In this document: piece after piece, positions 5,232 through 8,892 of the stretch
How positions within the stretch are numbered: the stretch's first letter is position 1
How the letters are laid out: each line of letters begins with the position of its first letter
Source: Clostridia bacterium
GTDB lineage: Bacteria > Bacillota > Clostridia > Christensenellales > CAG-138
Reading direction: 5' to 3'
Assembly (NCBI GenBank): GCA_030530185.1
Contig: JAUMVL010000004.1
Span: 13,108 to 21,999, forward strand
Length of the DNA: 8,892 nt
Position numbers and translations under genes: made by a program
The notes under the pieces: generated by a model
The model's input: the letters and a program-made list of their open reading frames with translations, nothing else
What the model was told of the DNA's origin: nothing
The model's database searches: none

Positions 5232-6389
5232 ATGAAACCGTTATCGGCTCGAACCGCACATCTTTCCGATTCCTGCATCCGGCGCATGACGCGCATCTCC
5301 ATGGAATGCGGCGCGATCAACCTTTCGCAGGGATTCCCCGATTTTGACCCGCCGCAGGCGATTCTGGATCGGCTGGCCGCCGTTGCGCAGGCCGGCCCGC
5401 ACCAGTATTCGCCGACTTGGGGCTTTGCAGCGTATCGCGCGGCGCTGTGCAGCAAAATCTCGCATTGGATGGGAATTCCGCTGGATCCGGACGAAAACAT
5501 TCTGGCCACCGTCGGCAGCACCGAAGCCATGATGGCCGCCTTGATGGCGGTGACGGATCCGGGCGATCGGATCGCGATCTTTTCGCCGTTCTTTGAGAAC
5601 TATGAAGCGCAGTCGCTTCTGCTTGGCTGCGAGCCGGTCTATGTGCCGCTGGTTCCGCCCAAGAACACCTTCGATCCGAACGAGCTCGAGGATGCGTTTC
5701 GATCGGGCTGCAAAGCGATGATCGTCTGCAACCCGTCGAACCCAAACGGCAAAGTGTTCACCAAAGCCGAGCTGCAAACGATCGCCGACCTTGCCATCCG
5801 CTACGATGTGTATGTCATCATGGACGAGGTATACGAGCATATCCTTTATGCACCGCACGTCCATACATATATGGCGTCGCTGCCGGGTATGTGGGAACGC
5901 ACGATCTCGTGCTCCTCGCTGAGCAAAACATACTCGGTCACGGGATGGCGGCTCGGCTACATCGTAGCCTGCAAGCGGATTTTGGACAACTGCAAAAAAA
6001 CGCATGACTTTCTGACCGTCTGCGCGCCTTCTCCGCTGCAGGAGGCCGTCATCGCGGGGCTCGAACTTCCGGATTCCTATTACGCGGACCTGCAGGCGCG
6101 CTATACGCACATGAAGGATCTGTTCTGCGGCGGCCTCCGAAACATCGGCTTCGATTTCATTGAGCCGCAGGGCACCTATTTTATTCTTGTGGATGTCGAA
6201 AAGTTTGCAAAGGGTGACGATGTCGCCTTTTGCGAGCGCATGGCGCGCGAGCTCGGCGTAGCCGCAGTCCCGGGAAGCACGTTCTACAAGGAGGATGTGC
6301 GCCACCTTGTACGGTTCCATTACGCGAAAAAGGACGAAACGCTGCTCGCCGCCCTCGACCGCCTCAGCGGAATTCATAAAATGCTGTAA
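5232..6389 (+). CDS. PLP-dependent class I/II aminotransferase
   Basis: At 385 residues this is a full-length fold-type I aminotransferase of the aspartate/kynurenine aminotransferase group. It moves an amino group between an amino acid and a 2-oxoacid using pyridoxal phosphate. Visible features are INLSQGFPDFDPP (29-41, typical of the kynurenine/methionine aminotransferase branch), GSTEAM (95-100, phosphate contact), NPSNPNG (167-173, with Asn170), DEVYEH (198-203, Asp198 against the pyridine nitrogen), SSLSKTYSVTGWRLGY (228-243, Lys232 forming the Schiff base) and VRFHYAKKDETL (360-371, Arg361 for the substrate carboxylate). No active-site residue is missing. The start ATG has GGGAGG 7 bases upstream. 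It is the second gene after the acyl carrier protein and shares its promoter. Substrate cannot be read from sequence; a carrier-bound or carrier-derived oxoacid is an inference from the operon only. Confidence 0.93.
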   Translation: MKPLSARTAHLSDSCIRRMTRISMECGAINLSQGFPDFDPPQAILDRLAAVAQAGPHQYSPTWGFAAYRAALCSKISHWMGIPLDPDENILATVGSTEAMMAALMAVTDPGDRIAIFSPFFENYEAQSLLLGCEPVYVPLVPPKNTFDPNELEDAFRSGCKAMIVCNPSNPNGKVFTKAELQTIADLAIRYDVYVIMDEVYEHILYAPHVHTYMASLPGMWERTISCSSLSKTYSVTGWRLGYIVACKRILDNCKKTHDFLTVCAPSPLQEAVIAGLELPDSYYADLQARYTHMKDLFCGGLRNIGFDFIEPQGTYFILVDVEKFAKGDDVAFCERMARELGVAAVPGSTFYKEDVRHLVRFHYAKKDETLLAALDRLSGIHKML

Positions 6390-6394
6390 CATCA

Positions 6395-6421
6395 CGAACC
6401 ACCTGACAAACAGGTGGTTCG
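6395..6421 (+). terminator. Hairpin terminator between convergent aminotransferase and ytxC-like genes
   Basis: An 11-bp perfect stem (6395-6405 with 6411-6421) around an ACAAA loop begins 5 bases after the aminotransferase stop and ends 14 bases from the stop of the leftward ytxC-like gene. The tails on both sides are only moderately T-rich. By position it serves both genes. Confidence 0.8.
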
Positions 6422-6435
6422 CGTCTTATTCGTGT

Positions 6436-7170
6436 TTATCCCTTTTTCATCACCACGCGGCCGGAAAAGACCTCTAAAAGCGTGTCGCACAGATGCTGCT
6501 GCGTACCGCCGCTCTTGTCATAAATAATCAAACGGCGCGGCGCCATGTTGACCAGCAGCGTCACAATCCCGTCGGGCGAGGAGTCGGCATATTCGATTTC
6601 CAGCTGATCGTTATCCGACAGCGTGCAGCTTCCGTCCTCGTGAATGCAAAGCCGCAGCTCCTCCATACGAGCCGCGCGCGAGCGTACATAGCTCTGCAGC
6701 GCCTGCATCAGCTCGCCGTATTCCTTTTGCAAAAGCACCTTGCTTGCCGCCTGCTCCACGCACAGCTGCCAAAGCATCAGCACCTCCTGCATCCGAAAAT
6801 GCAAAAATCCATCGAGGCACAGCGCCCGCTCCGTTTGGAAAAACGCGGTCAGCGCCGTTTGGATCGCCGTCGTTTCCTCGTGCATGCGCGCAGCATACAG
6901 CGCATCGGTCAGCACGGTACGCTTTTCGCCAAGCGACAGCGGCATGCTGTCGGTCATACGCGCCAGCACAAAGTACTGGAGATCGCGCAGCAGAATCTTC
7001 GTTACAGCTCCCGCAAGCCGCTCCGCCGCCTTCCCGCCCCGTAAATGTACCCGCGCCCCGTCGGGGAGCACGTCAAGCGAAAACCCCTCGCCGTCTTCTC
7101 CGAGCCGCCGGTTCAGCAGGCGTTCGACCGGTACATCATATTCGAGTGTTGTGATCTCCCAAGCGGGCAT
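6436..7170 (-). CDS. Putative sporulation protein, YtxC-like
   Basis: This 244-residue soluble, mostly helical protein resembles the YtxC family, a set restricted to spore-forming Bacillota and of unknown biochemical role. Supporting features: the central GFLHFRMQEVLMLWQLCVEQ (121-140), matching the family's FxxFRL-type segment, the following helix LLQKEYGELMQALQSYV (146-162), and the C-terminal pattern PRRLIIYDK then LCDTLLEVFSGRVVMKK. It is somewhat shorter than the family members I remember, and the cysteine-containing tail I associate with some of them is absent. The ATG at 7170 is chosen because AGGAGA lies 6 bases upstream; an in-frame ATG at 7212 has no such site. A sequence resembling a late-sporulation promoter lies just upstream. 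It converges on the aminotransferase gene. Family assignment is by memory of motifs and is moderate. Confidence 0.6.
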   Translation of the reverse strand: MPAWEITTLEYDVPVERLLNRRLGEDGEGFSLDVLPDGARVHLRGGKAAERLAGAVTKILLRDLQYFVLARMTDSMPLSLGEKRTVLTDALYAARMHEETTAIQTALTAFFQTERALCLDGFLHFRMQEVLMLWQLCVEQAASKVLLQKEYGELMQALQSYVRSRAARMEELRLCIHEDGSCTLSDNDQLEIEYADSSPDGIVTLLVNMAPRRLIIYDKSGGTQQHLCDTLLEVFSGRVVMKKG

Positions 7171-7197
7171 GCGCTTCTCCTTCCGTGCGGTTCTCTT

Positions 7198-7224
7198 TAT
7201 CTTATGAAGCAATGCGCTTATTGT
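7198..7224 (-). promoter_or_regulatory. Sigma-K-like promoter candidate for the ytxC-like gene
   Basis: On the minus strand CATAAGATA (7206-7198) fits the mother-cell -10 pattern CATAnnnTA. An AC pair (7224-7223, within ACAC) stands 16 bases upstream, as in the loose sigma-K -35. The start would fall near 7191, about 20 nt before the ATG. The pattern is low in information and can arise by chance. Confidence 0.35.
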
Positions 7225-7286
7225 GTGCGTCCCAGCCGAAATTCATTCCCGATTCGCCCGGTTTGGCGCAGATTGGCTGCATGCAC

Positions 7287-7318
7287 AAAAAAGCACGCCG
7301 GTTTGAACCGGCATGCTT
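7287..7318 (-). terminator. Intrinsic terminator at the end of the phage-like gene cluster
   Basis: On the minus strand a long stem of about 13 bp (arms 7306-7318 and 7291-7303) with a very small loop is followed by six Us (7292-7287). The one non-Watson-Crick position is a U-G wobble in leftward RNA but a C-A mismatch in rightward RNA, which supports leftward function. It begins 8 bases after the last stop of the cluster. Confidence 0.9.
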
Positions 7319-7325
7319 TTTGTGT

Positions 7326-8246
7326 TCATTTGGTGGCTTCGTACCGCTGCATCAGCCGCTTCATCGCGTTTTTGCCGACGCTCTTGGTCATCTCGGTCAG
7401 CAATTTGGCTGCCGTCTTGGTCTTCGCCTGATAAAGCTTGTCGCGCTCGCTACCGCTGAGGCGCGACAGCACCTTTTCAACGGCCTTGGGACTTGTCGAT
7501 TGCACCTTGTCATAGACCGGCGCGGTGGTCAGACTGTCCTTCAGCGTCTGCTCGATCGACGTCGGAGCTGTCAGCGCAGCGGAGACCGACGTCTTTTTTC
7601 TGCCGCCGCCGCTGCCGGATTTGGCGTTCAGCTTGGCCGCCTCGCTCGCCGCAGACTGAGCAGCGTTGTACAGCGCGGTTGCCGCATCGAACGCGCGGGC
7701 GCGCGCGGTGTTGATCTGCTCGGCATTGAACGTATCGACCTCAAGCTTCTTTTCGGCCTGGGTTTTAAGCGCATCGTAAAGGTGTTCGGCAAGCACCGAG
7801 CCGTAAGACGATTCGAGCGTGGATACATCGCGCGATTCATCGCCGTAGTTGCGGCCCTTCACGTCGGTCACATACGAGCTGCGGCCGATCCCGCGCGCCC
7901 ATGCATCGGCATCGAGATTTGCGTTATAGGTCTGCGTGACTTCCCGGCGATTTGCAATCGCCTTGTCATAGGTCGGGCGCAGCCACTCGGCAATCAATGA
8001 TGCGATCGTCTCCTTGTCGAGCGGCGTATAGTCGATCGTTGCGGGCGTATAGTAGGCGGAGGCCTGCTCGTAAAACGAATCGAACGACGGAACGTCGATC
8101 GAAGCCGCGCCGCCGCCCCCGCCGCCGCGCGGAAGTGCAGACGCAAGTTTCGCGTCCTGCTCCGCTTTTTTGAGCTTCTTTTGCACGTTCAGGTCCGGAC
8201 TGACCGGCGGTGTCAGAAGCCTGGTATTGATGGTGGGTAGTTTCAT
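7326..8246 (-). CDS. Hypothetical protein of a phage-virion-like cluster, glycine/alanine-rich
   Basis: I do not recognise a family for this 306-residue protein. It has no signal peptide or membrane segment. Visible parts: a basic N-terminal stretch (QKKLKKAEQDAKL), a run of six glycines (41-46), a conserved-looking block NANLDADAWARGIGRSSYVTDVK (108-130), a long alanine-rich helical region (about 140-208), a second flexible linker with GSGGG and RKK (211-218), and a basic C-terminal domain (about 225-306). Helices joined by glycine linkers, and its place after a virion-like gene, suggest a minor structural or internal phage protein; that is inference. The start is secure: ATG at 8246 overlaps the previous stop in ATGA and has AGGAGA 8 bases upstream. 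It is the last gene of the cluster, followed by a terminator. Confidence 0.85.
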   Translation of the reverse strand: MKLPTINTRLLTPPVSPDLNVQKKLKKAEQDAKLASALPRGGGGGGAASIDVPSFDSFYEQASAYYTPATIDYTPLDKETIASLIAEWLRPTYDKAIANRREVTQTYNANLDADAWARGIGRSSYVTDVKGRNYGDESRDVSTLESSYGSVLAEHLYDALKTQAEKKLEVDTFNAEQINTARARAFDAATALYNAAQSAASEAAKLNAKSGSGGGRKKTSVSAALTAPTSIEQTLKDSLTTAPVYDKVQSTSPKAVEKVLSRLSGSERDKLYQAKTKTAAKLLTEMTKSVGKNAMKRLMQRYEATK

Positions 8247-8446
8247 GCGTTTTCTCCTTCCGTGGATTTGGCAAATGCCGCTTCGAGCGCCGTCAGTTTC
8301 TGATACAGCAGCTCGAAATTCTGGTTCAGATTGTTTTCATTCTGGGCGACGGCGCTGTCGTAATCATCCCGCGCATCGGTCTCGGTCGCCATGCGCGACA
8401 GGTAGACCGGAAACAACGCCTGCATGCCGGTTGCGGTGTACTGCAT
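8243..8446 (-). CDS. Small hypothetical protein, likely coiled coil, phage-like cluster
   Basis: This 67-residue acidic protein is probably mostly helical: NENNLNQNFELLYQKLTALEAAFAK (36-60) has the spacing of a short coiled coil. I recognise no family. The gene is well supported. It has a strong AAGGAGG site 5 bases before the ATG, placed within the 10-base gap after the upstream stop, and its own stop overlaps the next start as ATGA. Such coupling suggests linked synthesis with its neighbours. A short coiled-coil protein in this position could be a chaperone or a minor virion component, without direct evidence. Confidence 0.8.
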   Translation of the reverse strand: MQYTATGMQALFPVYLSRMATETDARDDYDSAVAQNENNLNQNFELLYQKLTALEAAFAKSTEGENA

Positions 8447-8456
8447 TCTGCCCTCC

Positions 8457-8892
8457 TTACTCCGGCCGCAGCTGTGCGTCGAACCGCACGGTTACGCCGG
8501 TATCGAGCGTAAAGTGTCCGCCGTCGATGTTGGAAAAACGGAGCCGAATCACACGCCCCTCGCCCCGAAGGACGGCCTCGGCGGCGGAATCGTCCTCATC
8601 CGGAAACGTCAGGACCGAATCATAGTTGCGTCCGTCACATTTGACCGTGATCTTCATCGGATCGCCGGTACCGGTGCAGGACAATTCGCCGAGCGCCTTA
8701 TCATGGCTCTTGCTGCCAAAATCGATGCGCGGCGTTTCCCACCAAGCCTCGATCGGCCAGCCGTCGTAGGTCACGCTGTCATCGAACCGCTCGACAAGCC
8801 CCGCCCCGGTCAGTACATACAGCTCGCCGCGCGCAGCGCAGAGGCCGCCGATCTGAAACCCGCGCCGGATCATGAACGTGCCGCGCATCAGG
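8457..8892 (-). CDS. Phage-virion-like protein, C-terminal part
   Basis: Only the last 144 or so codons are present; the frame is open to the right edge, so the start is outside. The visible part begins with a beta-rich repeat resembling the last blade of a propeller (GFQIGGLCAARGELYVLTGAGLVERFD), then PIEAWWETPRIDFGSKSHDKALGEL, a pattern I associate with phage tail or head-tail structural proteins that end in a beta-sandwich. The remainder is strand-rich (ITVKCDGRNYDSVLTF, RVIRLRFSNIDG, TLDTGVTVRFDAQL). No catalytic motif is seen. Assignment to a phage structural role is by pattern and moderate. It is followed by two tightly coupled small genes on the same strand. Confidence 0.6.
   Translation of the reverse strand, partial: LMRGTFMIRRGFQIGGLCAARGELYVLTGAGLVERFDDSVTYDGWPIEAWWETPRIDFGSKSHDKALGELSCTGTGDPMKITVKCDGRNYDSVLTFPDEDDSAAEAVLRGEGRVIRLRFSNIDGGHFTLDTGVTVRFDAQLRPE

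Noticed and set aside
5241..6395. 384-codon open frame antisense to the aminotransferase
   Set aside because: It mirrors a strongly conserved aminotransferase on the other strand, has no recognisable domain and is a typical effect of GC-rich codon use.
7185..8000. 271-codon rightward open frame antisense to the 306-residue phage-like gene
   Set aside because: The minus-strand gene has coupled starts, good ribosome binding sites and a terminator; this frame has none and runs through that terminator.

Overview
The window looks like chromosomal DNA of a fairly GC-rich, endospore-forming Clostridia-type Bacillota. The basis is strong AGGAGG-type ribosome binding sites, consensus housekeeping promoters, U-tailed hairpin terminators, and a gene set (DegV, YitT with a C-terminal DUF2179, a YtxC-like sporulation protein, a short Rrf2 regulator) typical of that phylum. 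No tRNA, rRNA, CRISPR array, insertion sequence or integrase is visible.

Layout, left to right. (1) The 3' end of a MogA/MoaB-type molybdenum cofactor gene runs rightward (1-246) and meets the leftward DegV gene at a shared 14-bp terminator hairpin. (2) A leftward block follows: asnS (2409-3791), then yitT (1441-2343), then degV (287-1174). asnS and degV each have a recognisable promoter. Terminators lie after asnS and after yitT, so these are mostly separate transcription units, although yitT may depend on read-through from asnS. (3) A 402-bp divergent intergenic region between asnS and a rightward Rrf2-family regulator (4194-4622) carries two good promoters, an inverted repeat at the rrf2 start site and a potentially structured leader. 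(4) After the rrf2 terminator and about 300 bp of apparently non-coding DNA there is a compact two-gene unit with its own promoter and terminator: a free-standing acyl carrier protein (4981-5214) and a PLP-dependent class I/II aminotransferase (5232-6389). (5) The last part is all leftward: a YtxC-like putative sporulation gene (6436-7170) and, upstream of it behind a terminator, the 3' end of a tightly packed cluster of phage-virion-like genes (7326-8892) that runs off the right edge.

The best candidate for an uncharacterised system is the isolated acyl carrier protein-aminotransferase pair, next to an Rrf2 regulator that has lost part of its usual cysteine cluster. The phage-like cluster beside the sporulation gene is the second. 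Domain calls rest on recognising conserved motifs by eye. Promoters, operators and hairpins were read by eye and not scored by energy or probability.
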